Shown here one piece after another: positions 6,474 through 13,660 of a stretch of 15,324 nt of DNA (position 1 is the first letter of the stretch; each line of letters begins with the position of its first letter). This DNA comes from an uncultured Clostridia bacterium (GTDB lineage Bacteria > Bacillota > Clostridia > Oscillospirales > CAG-272): positions 1 through 15,324 of the forward strand of contig CANQMJ010000054.1 in the NCBI GenBank assembly GCA_947624945.1, given 5' to 3'. Both the position numbers and the translations under genes were made by a program. The notes under the pieces are model-generated. The model saw nothing but the letters and a program-made list of their open reading frames with translations. It ran no database searches and was not told where the DNA came from.

Positions 6474-6516
6474 TCGTGGCGTAAAGTCTCTGCCACAAGT
6501 TCGAGGAGGAAATGCT

Positions 6517-7434
6517 GTGTCTGAATACAACATAGATCGGGAACTGGCGGGGATAGCAAAGATCAAAATGCCGAACGCCCCGTCGCTTTTTCCCTTGATG
6601 AACAAAATCATCGGCTTATCCAAATGCCGATCTGACGAGTCTGTCGTCGTTACCCGGCATAAGACGCCGGGGTATGGCGGCGCGATCCTCAATACTTTGG
6701 TCATCGAACCCGTCAGTCATACGGGTGAGCTGCCGTGTATGGTGCTTTATCACGGCGGAGCTTTTGTGCTGAAAGCATCTTTTGCCCATCACAATATGGC
6801 GAGGCTGTACGCAGCAAAGCTTCCGTGCAAGGTCATATATACCGACTACCGTTTGGCGCCGAAAAATCGTTTTCCCGTTCCGGCAGAGGACGGCTTTTGC
6901 ACATACAAATGGGCGCTGAAACAGACCGGCAGCGCGCCCGTCGTTATCGCCGGAGACAGCGCCGGCGGAGCGCTTGCGTTGGCTGTCACATTTATGGCAA
7001 GGGACCGATGCATTCGTATGCCGGATGCCGAGCTGTTGGTCTATCCTGTCACGGACAGGCAGATGGCGACCGAGTCCATGAAAAGATATGTTGACACCCC
7101 GGTCTTTGACGCGAAGCTGTCAAAAATGATGTGGGACGCCTACCTTGGACGCACACAGCCGGAAATGATCGAATATGCCTCTCCTTTGGAGGCGTCGTCG
7201 TTTGCTCAGTTTCCGCCGACGTACATAGAGGTCGCGCAGTTTGACGCACTCCGTGACGAGGGCGTACTGCTGTGTCAAAAACTGAAAGATCAGGGAATAC
7301 CGACTGAATTGCATGAGGTAAAAGGCGCGTGTCACGGATTTGAAACGGCAACAAAAAGCAATTTGCTGAAAACATGTGTCGATAGAAGGATGGATTGGCT
7401 CAAATCGGTTATTGAAAGGAGCATCACCGAATGA
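6517..7434 (+). CDS. Alpha/beta hydrolase, HSL-family esterase (acetyl-esterase type)
   Basis: 305 residues of the hormone-sensitive-lipase/Aes family, which hydrolyses short-chain acyl esters. The oxyanion-hole motif HGGAF is at 79-83, YRLAPKNRFPVPAED at about 111-125, and the nucleophile elbow GDSAGG at 146-151 with Ser148. The likely acid is Asp243 in FDALRDEG and the base His273 in CHGF, so the triad is complete. There is no signal peptide, so it acts in the cytoplasm, probably on imported oligosaccharides or small acylated compounds. The start is GTG 6517 with GAGGAGG about 7 nt upstream; the nearer ATG 6512 is out of frame and stops after seven codons. The stop overlaps the GH29 start by 4 bp (ATGA), so the two are coupled. 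A role in removing acetyl groups from glycans is inferred from neighbours. Confidence 0.9.
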   Translation: MSEYNIDRELAGIAKIKMPNAPSLFPLMNKIIGLSKCRSDESVVVTRHKTPGYGGAILNTLVIEPVSHTGELPCMVLYHGGAFVLKASFAHHNMARLYAAKLPCKVIYTDYRLAPKNRFPVPAEDGFCTYKWALKQTGSAPVVIAGDSAGGALALAVTFMARDRCIRMPDAELLVYPVTDRQMATESMKRYVDTPVFDAKLSKMMWDAYLGRTQPEMIEYASPLEASSFAQFPPTYIEVAQFDALRDEGVLLCQKLKDQGIPTELHEVKGACHGFETATKSNLLKTCVDRRMDWLKSVIERSITE

Positions 7435-8648
7435 CTCTTGATGAAAGACTGACGCAGGTCGTGCCGACGGCGCGGCAGATATCGCACCAAAGCACCGAGT
7501 TTTACGCCTTCGTGCATTTCGGGATGAACACGTTTACCGACCGCGAATGGGGCGACGGCAGTGAATCGCCCGAAATATTCGACCCATACGCACTCGACGC
7601 AGATCAGTGGGTCGCGGCGATCAAGTCCGCAGGAATGCGCGGACTTATCCTCACATGTAAACATCACGACGGCTTTTGCCTTTGGAACAGCAGACTGACG
7701 GAGCACTGCGTCTCATCGTCGCCGTATAAAAAAGACATCGTAAAGCAGGTCGCGGACGCATGCAGGCGCGGCGGGATAAAGTTCGGCGTGTATATCTCTC
7801 CGTGGGACAGACATTCGCCGCTCTACGGTCGGGGAGAAGCGTATGACGACTATTTTGTCGGTCAGCTGAAAGAGCTTTTGACCGGGTACGGCGAGATATT
7901 TTCTGTTTGGTTTGACGGCGCATGCGGCGAGGGACCGAACGGCAAAAAGCAGTACTACGACTGGGAGCGCTATTATAAAACGATCCGCGAGCTTCAGCCG
8001 AACGCATGTATTTCCGTATGCGGCGAAGACGTCAGGTGGTGCGGCAACGAGGCGGGATATACACGACCGTCTGAGTGGAGCGTCGTCCCGAAGCGGACAA
8101 AGGACACCGAAAAAATCGCCTCGCTCAGTCAAAAGAGCGACGTCGAAGAATTCCGCAGGCACAGGATCGCTGCGTCGGATATTGACCTCGGCAGCCGCGA
8201 GATACTAAAAAATGAGTCGGAGCTGATATGGTACCCCGCGGAGGTGAACACCTCGATACGCCCGGGCTGGTTCTGGCACGAAAGCGAAAACGACAAGGTG
8301 CGCGGACTCGACGAGCTGATAAATATCTACTACAATTCGGTCGGCGGCAACGCGACGTTCTTGCTTAATATACCGCCGATGAAAAACGGACTTTTCCACG
8401 AGAATGACGTCAAAAGGCTCGGTGAGATCGGCAGCTTTCTGCAAAACGCTTTCAGGACGAATCTGCTCCCGAGTGCCGAGATATATGCTGACAACGAATC
8501 CGATATTCACAGCATAAGCGGCGTTCTCACCGATGATTATGATCCATACTACGCGCCCGAGCGCGGCAGAAATACAGCATGCATAACGGCAAAGTGGCGT
8601 GAAGAAAAGAATATCGGTCATATCATCATCAAGGAAAACATCGAATAA
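7431..8648 (+). CDS. GH29 alpha-L-fucosidase, truncated by an in-frame stop
   Basis: 405 residues of glycoside hydrolase family 29, which releases alpha-linked L-fucose with retention of configuration. Family hallmarks are FVHFGMNTFTDREWG (about 27-41), TCKHHDGFCLW (75-85), YISPWDRH (121-128) and the nucleophile motif VWFDG with Asp162. The later segment PAEVNTSIRPGWFWH is typical. The catalytic barrel is therefore complete. The TAA at 8646-8648 interrupts the C-terminal domain: the same frame continues for 65 sense codons (SQRIESFTVDA onward) to TGA 8844-8846. There is no signal peptide, so this is a cytoplasmic enzyme. The start overlaps the esterase stop by 4 bp, with AAAGGAG upstream. Whether the shortened protein is active is unknown. 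Confidence 0.88.
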   Translation: MTLDERLTQVVPTARQISHQSTEFYAFVHFGMNTFTDREWGDGSESPEIFDPYALDADQWVAAIKSAGMRGLILTCKHHDGFCLWNSRLTEHCVSSSPYKKDIVKQVADACRRGGIKFGVYISPWDRHSPLYGRGEAYDDYFVGQLKELLTGYGEIFSVWFDGACGEGPNGKKQYYDWERYYKTIRELQPNACISVCGEDVRWCGNEAGYTRPSEWSVVPKRTKDTEKIASLSQKSDVEEFRRHRIAASDIDLGSREILKNESELIWYPAEVNTSIRPGWFWHESENDKVRGLDELINIYYNSVGGNATFLLNIPPMKNGLFHENDVKRLGEIGSFLQNAFRTNLLPSAEIYADNESDIHSISGVLTDDYDPYYAPERGRNTACITAKWREEKNIGHIIIKENIE

Positions 8649-8846
8649 AGCCAGCGGATCGAGAGCTTTACGGTGGACGCTTTGCAGAACGAAGAATACC
8701 GTGAGATATATTCCGGCAGCGTTGTCGGATATAAAAAGATCATACCGCTCAAATGCGTGAAAACCTCGGCGCTGCGGGTAAGGATAACAGACTCGCGCTG
8801 TGAGCCGACGGTCGCGTTTTTGGGAGTTTACGAGGCGGCGGAATGA
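8649..8846 (+). pseudogene. Detached C-terminal end of the GH29 gene after the in-frame TAA
   Basis: In the same frame as GH29, 65 codons remain open: SQRIESFTVDA, then EEYREIYSGSVVGYKKIIPL, ending LRVRITDSRCEPTVAFLGVY before TGA 8844-8846. This is the usual C-terminal beta-sandwich ending of GH29 enzymes (GQRIESF...VGYKKI...LRVRI). No start codon with a ribosome-binding site precedes it. It is best read as the former end of the fucosidase. Confidence 0.8.
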
Positions 8847-8910
8847 CGCAGACGGGGTACAAAACCGTCAGATCGACCGAATGTTTTTGTCATCAGATAG
8901 GAATCACAGC

Positions 8911-8988
8911 GTGATATATAAAAAGAAATTTGCAAAAGTCCTTACAGTAACAATTTTTGCGGCAGCAACTTCTGCCCGGAGATTTTGA
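8911..8988 (+). pseudogene. Signal-peptide-like coding fragment in frame with GH5, ended by TGA
   Basis: From GTG 8911 the frame reads a short basic start with KKK, a hydrophobic core (VLTVTIFAAA) and TSA as a possible signal-peptidase site, then stops at TGA 8986-8988. The next codon but one, ATG 8992, starts GH5 in the same frame. An upstream in-frame ATG at 8881 is also possible. TAGGAA lies about 8 nt before the GTG. This fits a secreted GH5 whose leader has been cut off by a stop mutation, though a chance hydrophobic run cannot be excluded. Confidence 0.45.
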
Positions 8989-8991
8989 GGT

Positions 8992-10044
8992 ATGAATGCG
9001 GATATGGATATGGAACTGAGAACGACGATGGAATTTGTCAAAGACATGGGGATGGGAATAAATCTCGGCAACACCTTTGACTGCTCGGGGGACTGGATCG
9101 CGAAGACGGTCAGGGCGCAGGAGACCGCATGGGGCAGCCCTGTCATAACAAAGGAAATGATAAAATGCTGCGCCGACGTCGGATTCGGCGTCATGCGCCT
9201 GCCGGTGAGTTGGACAGTCCTTATGGACGGTGACGGGAACATCGACAAAAATTTTATGGACAGGATCGACGAGGTCGTCGGCCGGATCCTTGACAGCGGC
9301 ATGTGCTGTATTCTCAATTCACATCACGACGGATGGGCTGAAAAGTTTACCGGGGACTACGACGGCACGATGAAGCTTTACACGGGAATGTGGAAGCAGA
9401 TAGCCGGTCGATTCAACAAATACGGCGAAAATCTGATGCTTGAGTCGATGAACGAGGTCGGATTTGACACAGTTTGGAACAGGTACGGCAGCACGGACGG
9501 CAAGCAAAAAGCGTTTGACATGTTTGGCAAAATAAATCAGAAGTTCGTCGATGTTATCCGCGGTTCATGCGGCAATAATGAAAAAAGGCACCTTCTGATA
9601 GCGTCCTACTGGACAGCGATCGAATGCGCCTGCGATGATGTGTTTGTGCTTCCCGACGATCCTGCAGGCAGACTTGCCGTTTCCATTCACTACTACGGAC
9701 CGCCCACGCTCTGCCTTATAAGCGAGGACGTGGAGTGGGGCAGGGCGAGGACCGACTGGGGCAGTCAGGCGGACTATGACGAGCTGAATATGTTGTTTGA
9801 CATGATGAAGGAAAAATTTATTGACAGAGGCACTGCGGTCATCGTCGGCGAGTACGGCTGCTTCGGCGATAACAAGACCCGCGAAACGCGCGAGAAATGG
9901 ACTCTCGACGTCGGCACGGCGGCGCATGAGAGACAGATGTGTCCGATCCTCTGGGACACCCCGGGAGGGGAGTTTAACAGGAATAAATGCTGTTTTGAAT
10001 TCCCCGGGTTTATTGAAAGACTGGTGGCGATAGGGAATAGCTGA
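8992..10044 (+). CDS. GH5-family endo-beta-glucanase (cellulase-type)
   Basis: 350 residues of glycoside hydrolase family 5, retaining endo-enzymes on beta-glucans such as cellulose, xyloglucan or mannan. MGINLGNTFD (21-30) is the hallmark N-terminal strand, MRLPVSW is at 68-74, and the substrate-binding pair NSHHDGW is at 109-115. The acid/base is Glu155 in ESMNEVG, SIHYYGPP is at 231-238, the nucleophile is Glu287 in VGEYG, and LWDTPGG is near the end. All catalytic landmarks are present. The style resembles subfamily GH5_4, but this is not certain. ATG 8992 has GGAG 10 nt upstream. As read, the protein has no signal peptide and would be cytoplasmic, yet an in-frame leader-like sequence ends six bases before it. 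An intrinsic terminator follows. Confidence 0.92.
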   Translation: MNADMDMELRTTMEFVKDMGMGINLGNTFDCSGDWIAKTVRAQETAWGSPVITKEMIKCCADVGFGVMRLPVSWTVLMDGDGNIDKNFMDRIDEVVGRILDSGMCCILNSHHDGWAEKFTGDYDGTMKLYTGMWKQIAGRFNKYGENLMLESMNEVGFDTVWNRYGSTDGKQKAFDMFGKINQKFVDVIRGSCGNNEKRHLLIASYWTAIECACDDVFVLPDDPAGRLAVSIHYYGPPTLCLISEDVEWGRARTDWGSQADYDELNMLFDMMKEKFIDRGTAVIVGEYGCFGDNKTRETREKWTLDVGTAAHERQMCPILWDTPGGEFNRNKCCFEFPGFIERLVAIGNS

Positions 10045-10069
10045 TGCAGCATAGTTATTTCAAAAAAAT

Positions 10070-10107
10070 AAAAATCCGCTCTGTTGAATCAGAACGGATT
10101 TTTGTTT
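10070..10107 (+). terminator. Intrinsic terminator of the esterase-GH29-GH5 cluster
   Basis: AAAAATCCG plus TCTG pairs with CAGA plus CGGATTTTT around TTGAAT, with one C/A mismatch; TTTTTGTTT follows the stem. It lies 25 bp after the GH5 stop. Confidence 0.85.
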
Positions 10108-10331
10108 ATTATGAGTTAACAATCTGTACGAACGCTGCTTCCCGAATTGATGAAACACCAAATCTAAAAATATCTAAGATATTCAAAATAAATCAAGGCA
10201 TATTTTCCTTTTATATTTATCAGTATCATGATATCATAAAAGTGTCAAATGTATAATGTGCAAAATACAGCAATTGTGCATAATCACATTTTTATTTCTT
10301 TTCCCAGTGCTCCAAACTGAGAACGAGCATT
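10108..10331. other. AT-rich spacer between convergent GH5 and AraC genes
   Basis: No gene was found. There is a degenerate 18-bp-period pair (AATGTGCAAAAT 10255-10266, ATTGTGCATAAT 10273-10284) and a weak plus-strand promoter-like TATAAT (10252-10257). GTGCATAAT also occurs in the esterase operator region. No clear terminator for the AraC gene is visible on the minus strand. Confidence 0.4.
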
Positions 10332-11201
10332 TTAGTCCGCATTATGAAGCTCCGTCTCGCGGATGTACTTTTCTCTATACTCCCTCGGCGGGATTGAAAA
10401 ATATTTTTTGAATGTGTTCGAGAAATAATCGGGGTTGTCTATCCCTACCATATAGCAGATCTCTGAGACTGTCATGTCGGTGGATTTAAGCAGATTGGCT
10501 GCCGCGTTCAGTCTCATATTTCTCACATAGAGTGCGAATCCGACGCCTGTTCCGGTCTTGAAGATATGCGAGAAGTACGCGTCCGACAGACCGACGTACT
10601 CGGCGGCGCTGTGAAGAGTAATATTCCCGCGGTAGTTGTTTTTCACATATATGATCGCGTTTTTTATGACGCTGCTCGGCGACGGTGAGCCGCTGCCTCC
10701 GCTCAGTTCGTTTATTATGCCGATGCAAATATTTTCGATACGGTTGCGCGTTTCGAGGTCGTAGTACCTGCCTTTTGCTTCATACGACGTTGTCAATTCT
10801 GCAAAGTCTCTGTTTGCATTCTCGTATTTTTCTTCATCGAGGTATAACACTATCGGCTCAGAGCACGCATAAAGCTCGGATGAAACGTTTGCGTCAAGAT
10901 GATGTGTCTGAAACTGCACGATGTAGTTTTCAAACGATTCGTTTTTGCCGACGCTGTGCAAGTGAAAGTCTGCGGGCGTAGTCAGGCAGAGCATCCCGCG
11001 CTTTATGGGAAAACGAACATTGTTTATCTCGATAGTACCGCTGCCGGATGTGAACAGCATCAGCTCCCAAAAGCTGTGATAGTGGGTCTTGTTGTTGTAA
11101 TAGTTGTCGAAATCAGTCTCGGCAAGTATGATGTAGCTCTCGGAATGATCATTGACCGTGATGTCTCTGACAACGCTTATATTCTTTGTCTTTTCCGGCA
11201 T
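10332..11201 (-). CDS. AraC-family transcriptional regulator
   Basis: About 289 residues from ATG 11201. The N-terminal half (HYHSFWELMLFTSGSGTIEI, then GMLCLTTPADFHLH) is an AraC-type cupin that binds a small ligand, often a sugar. The C-terminal 100 residues hold the two helix-turn-helix units: LHSAAEYVGLSDAYFSHIFK, then VSEICYMVGIDNPDYFSNTF followed by KKYFSIPPREYR, the AraC signature. ATG 11201 is preferred over the in-frame GTG 11210 because AGGGGG lies just ahead at proper spacing. The gene diverges from the solute-binding protein across about 80 bp and converges on GH5. This suggests control of the glycan genes, first of all its divergent neighbour. The ligand is unknown. Confidence 0.92.
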   Translation of the reverse strand: MPEKTKNISVVRDITVNDHSESYIILAETDFDNYYNNKTHYHSFWELMLFTSGSGTIEINNVRFPIKRGMLCLTTPADFHLHSVGKNESFENYIVQFQTHHLDANVSSELYACSEPIVLYLDEEKYENANRDFAELTTSYEAKGRYYDLETRNRIENICIGIINELSGGSGSPSPSSVIKNAIIYVKNNYRGNITLHSAAEYVGLSDAYFSHIFKTGTGVGFALYVRNMRLNAAANLLKSTDMTVSEICYMVGIDNPDYFSNTFKKYFSIPPREYREKYIRETELHNAD

Positions 11202-11223
11202 CGGTACCACCCCCTCATCTCAT

Positions 11224-11252
11224 ATTTTACACGATATCTTTGATCATATCAA
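11224..11252 (-). promoter_or_regulatory. Promoter of the AraC-family gene
   Basis: On the minus strand, TTGATA (11252-11247) and TAAAAT (11229-11224) are separated by 17 bp. The start would be near 11217, leaving a very short leader to ATG 11201. No comparable promoter is seen on the plus strand for the divergent lipoprotein gene, which may need an activator. Confidence 0.6.
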
Positions 11253-11256
11253 GATA
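11235..11256. promoter_or_regulatory. Inverted repeat over the araC promoter, possible operator
   Basis: TATCTTTGATCATATCAAGATA forms near-dyad arms (TATC-T-TTGAT, CAT, ATCAA-GATA) with one extra T. It covers the -35 box and spacer of the AraC promoter, between the two divergent genes. This fits autoregulation or joint control of the solute-binding protein, but the binding protein is inferred only. Confidence 0.4.
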
Positions 11257-11281
11257 AATAATCAAAACATGGAGGACGAAA

Positions 11282-13246
11282 ATGAAACGAAGGTATTTGT
11301 GCTTTGTACTAACGCTGTCGTTGCTTTTGACGCTCATCGTGTCGTGCGCGCAGAAGCCTGACGACGGCGATGCGCAGATATCGGGCGCATCTGCCGACAC
11401 TGATGCCGAAACGCAGTCCGGCGGCTTCGACGGCAGCCTTTCCGCGTTTGAAAATGCCATCGAGATTTACGGTAGGCAGAATTACGACGGAAGAGAATTT
11501 AAGATACTTGCTCCGGCTCCCGGGTCGCATTTCTACAATTACAGCGGCGCGACCGAGAACGAGGTCTGGTACGAGGAGCCGAGCAACGAAGCTCTGCCGA
11601 ACGCCATATGGCAGCGCAACTCTAAGGTCGAGGAGACTCTCGGCATAAAGATAACGCCTGTGTTCATGCCGTCGACGGGCGAGATCGACACGACCGTGAA
11701 CACGAATAACGCCGCCGGTGACACCGACGCGTTCGACGTCGTTCTCAACCGCCTCGACTCTGAGATGTCGTATGCGGCGAACGGATATCTTCTGAACTTC
11801 TACGATATCGATTCGATGGATATGGCGCATCGCTGGTGGGACCGTCAGATAGTTGACACCTTCACGTTCTACGGCAACAAGCTCTATGTGCTGTCGGGCG
11901 ACATCAACTACTACGACGATTACGGCGTACAGATAATGTTCTTCAACCAAAAAATGTGCAGGGATATCGGATACGATTTCCCTTATGACGCAGTGAGGAA
12001 CGGCACATGGACGATGGATATGATGCTGACTATGGCGGCTGCGGCGTATTCGGACGAAAACGCAAGCTCTAAATCCGAACCCGGTGTCGATATCCTCGGA
12101 CTCGGCGACAACTATGACTGCATAGCGCATTATCTGTATCCGTACGGACTCAAAATGAGCGACCAAAACAGCGACGGCGAGCCGGAGGTCGTATGGGCAA
12201 ACGATATCAACACGACAGTCGTCGAAAAGCTGTGCGATGTGTTCACGTCCGATTACGCATCAGCGGCAACGTACGATAATATGAGGTATTTCACTGAGGA
12301 TAAGCTGCTCTTCTATTCCGAGATGCTCGGCATGATACCTAACTTCAAGGACATGGAGACGGATTTCGGTATACTTCCGATGCCGAAGGGTTCGGAGGAT
12401 ATGGACAGGTACAACGCATACGTCAGCAACGGATGGAGCACTTCATACGCGATCCCGTCGACATTTACAACCGATTCCGCATACGATACGGGCGTCATTC
12501 TCGAATTTCTGTCCGCTGCCTCTATGGACACCGTGACGCCGGCGCTTTACGATCAGCTGCTCCAGGCGCGGTATATAAGAGATCCCGAGTCAAAGGAAAT
12601 GCTTTCATACATTTTGGACTCCAAGGTATATGACCTTGCGGGAGATCTCGAGTGGGCGACGGCGCTTCGTTCTGTGTATCAGAACATATTCACAAACCGT
12701 TCGCAGTCGTTCGTTACGATGATGAAATCGGTCGAACGGCCTGTTGAAAAATCGCTCGTCAAGTTCTGTACGAGCATACAGGAGCTCGACTCAAAAGCGA
12801 CAGGCAATATGAAGCCGACAGATACGGCCGGCGTCGATACTTCTCCGACTGAGGCATCATATGCTCTTGGAGACACTATCGAGGGCGAATCATATGACGA
12901 CAAGCAGGGCTCCGTGCGCGAGGAGATTATAAACGACGGTACGGATTCTGCCGGCATGAATCTCGGATATGTCGCCGTCGGCGATTGGGTATGCTATAAC
13001 GGCGTCGACCTCACGGGCGCAAAAGAGATCAAAGCGCGCCTTGCCGGTTCGTCGGGAGTGCTTGAATTCAGAATAGACGCGCCTGACGGAACGCTCATCG
13101 CGTCGACAGAGCCTATAGCGACGGGATCGTGGAACACGTATGATGAGTTTACGACTCCGATCACGGAGAGCGCGGACGGCGTACACACCGTATATATCGT
13201 GTTCACGGCAGCGTCGACAAACGTAGACTGGTTCATGTTTGAATAA
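11282..13246 (+). CDS. ABC-type sugar-binding lipoprotein with a C-terminal CBM6-like domain
   Basis: 654 residues. The N-terminus has a lipoprotein signal (RR, a hydrophobic core, then lipobox IVSC with Cys22), so it is anchored on the outer face of the membrane. A short acidic linker leads to an extracellular solute-binding domain (family 1 style, about 40-500; for example SYAANGYLLNFYDID, FFNQKMCRDIGYDFPYD, FGILPMPKGSED). Residues 527-654 form a CBM6-like beta-sandwich: IEGESYDD, then LGYVAVGDWVCYNGVDL, RLAGSSGVLEFRIDAPDGT and a final VDWFMFE. Solute-binding proteins usually end without such a module. GGAGG lies about 7 nt before ATG. No permease or ATPase genes follow; hairpins close the gene. 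It diverges from the AraC regulator. Sugar specificity is unknown. Confidence 0.88.
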   Translation: MKRRYLCFVLTLSLLLTLIVSCAQKPDDGDAQISGASADTDAETQSGGFDGSLSAFENAIEIYGRQNYDGREFKILAPAPGSHFYNYSGATENEVWYEEPSNEALPNAIWQRNSKVEETLGIKITPVFMPSTGEIDTTVNTNNAAGDTDAFDVVLNRLDSEMSYAANGYLLNFYDIDSMDMAHRWWDRQIVDTFTFYGNKLYVLSGDINYYDDYGVQIMFFNQKMCRDIGYDFPYDAVRNGTWTMDMMLTMAAAAYSDENASSKSEPGVDILGLGDNYDCIAHYLYPYGLKMSDQNSDGEPEVVWANDINTTVVEKLCDVFTSDYASAATYDNMRYFTEDKLLFYSEMLGMIPNFKDMETDFGILPMPKGSEDMDRYNAYVSNGWSTSYAIPSTFTTDSAYDTGVILEFLSAASMDTVTPALYDQLLQARYIRDPESKEMLSYILDSKVYDLAGDLEWATALRSVYQNIFTNRSQSFVTMMKSVERPVEKSLVKFCTSIQELDSKATGNMKPTDTAGVDTSPTEASYALGDTIEGESYDDKQGSVREEIINDGTDSAGMNLGYVAVGDWVCYNGVDLTGAKEIKARLAGSSGVLEFRIDAPDGTLIASTEPIATGSWNTYDEFTTPITESADGVHTVYIVFTAASTNVDWFMFE

Positions 13247-13253
13247 AAAGCGT

Positions 13254-13287
13254 CGTCCTCTCACGGTCTGCAGCCCGTGAGGGGACG
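13254..13287 (+). other. Strong hairpin after the lipoprotein gene
   Basis: CGTCCTCTCACGG pairs with CCGTGAGGGGACG over 13 bp with one T/G pair. No T tract follows. It may protect the 3' end of the mRNA; the true terminator lies 30 bp further on. Confidence 0.55.
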
Positions 13288-13316
13288 GTTCATCCTGATG
13301 CAAAAGTGCAATATCT

Positions 13317-13351
13317 CTCAGCCGACATGGACAATGCCGGCTGAGTTTTTT
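13317..13351 (+). terminator. Intrinsic terminator of the solute-binding protein gene
   Basis: CTCAGCCG (13317-13324) pairs with CGGCTGAG (13338-13345), the stem extending inward (CA/TG) after an unpaired base on each side. TTTTTT occupies 13346-13351. Confidence 0.88.
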
Positions 13352-13568
13352 GCAGCCGAAAAACGAACCCTGTCCTGCAGGGAAATGAGGAAACGCTTTA
13401 ATAAAAAGGCGCACTGAAACAAATCAATACGCCGAGAATGTCCTCGCGGCTGGTGCAGCTTTATTGATATACCGACGATATTCCTCTACTTTGTGATCAG
13501 CTGATCGGACCAGTCTTTCCGCCCGCACTTTTGATCAACAGAAAATCCGATGTTAAATAGCTATACGC
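13352..13568. other. Intergenic stretch with no convincing gene
   Basis: It holds a perfect 12-bp palindrome GATCAGCTGATC (13495-13506). A minus-strand frame of 34 codons runs from GTG 13528 to TGA 13424 (AERLVRSADHKVEEYRRY...) and is protein-like but has no ribosome-binding site, so it may be the tail of a lost gene. Nothing else was recognised. Confidence 0.4.
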
Positions 13569-13596
13569 TTGACAAATTGCGATTCTGTGATATAAT
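13569..13596 (+). promoter_or_regulatory. Consensus sigma-A promoter of the AAA ATPase gene
   Basis: TTGACA (13569-13574) and TATAAT (13591-13596) are both perfect consensus, with a 16-bp spacer. The start would be near 13603, between the two copies of the 19-bp direct repeat. Confidence 0.85.
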
Positions 13597-13623
13597 TCAA
13601 GTAAACAAATTGCGATTCTGCGA
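13572..13623. repeat. 19-bp direct repeat overlapping the ATPase promoter
   Basis: ACAAATTGCGATTCTGTGA (13572-13590) recurs as ACAAATTGCGATTCTGCGA (13605-13623), 18 of 19 identical and 33 bp apart. Copy 1 fills the space from the -35 box to the -10 box; copy 2 lies just after the start site. This is a likely operator pair. Confidence 0.75.
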
Positions 13624-13660
13624 GATTTGAGCAAAAGAAAAAATGCGACGGAGGCTTTCA

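Noticed and set aside
8646..8988. Reassigned stop codons (TAA and TGA read as sense)
   Set aside because: TAA ends the lipoprotein, DUF3892 and ATPase genes and TGA ends the esterase, GH5 and hsdM, so recoding is unlikely.
8800..8988. A separate 62-codon plus-strand gene
   Set aside because: Its first part overlaps the GH29 tail in another frame and only the end looks meaningful, as a leader in the GH5 frame.
10228..10257. Plus-strand promoter ATGATA-N18-TATAAT in the GH5-AraC gap
   Set aside because: The -35 match is weak, no gene follows and the region is AT-rich, so a chance match is likely.
11309..12166. Long minus-strand frame of 285 codons
   Set aside because: It is an antisense shadow of the solute-binding protein, with skewed composition (many V, R and H) and no motif.
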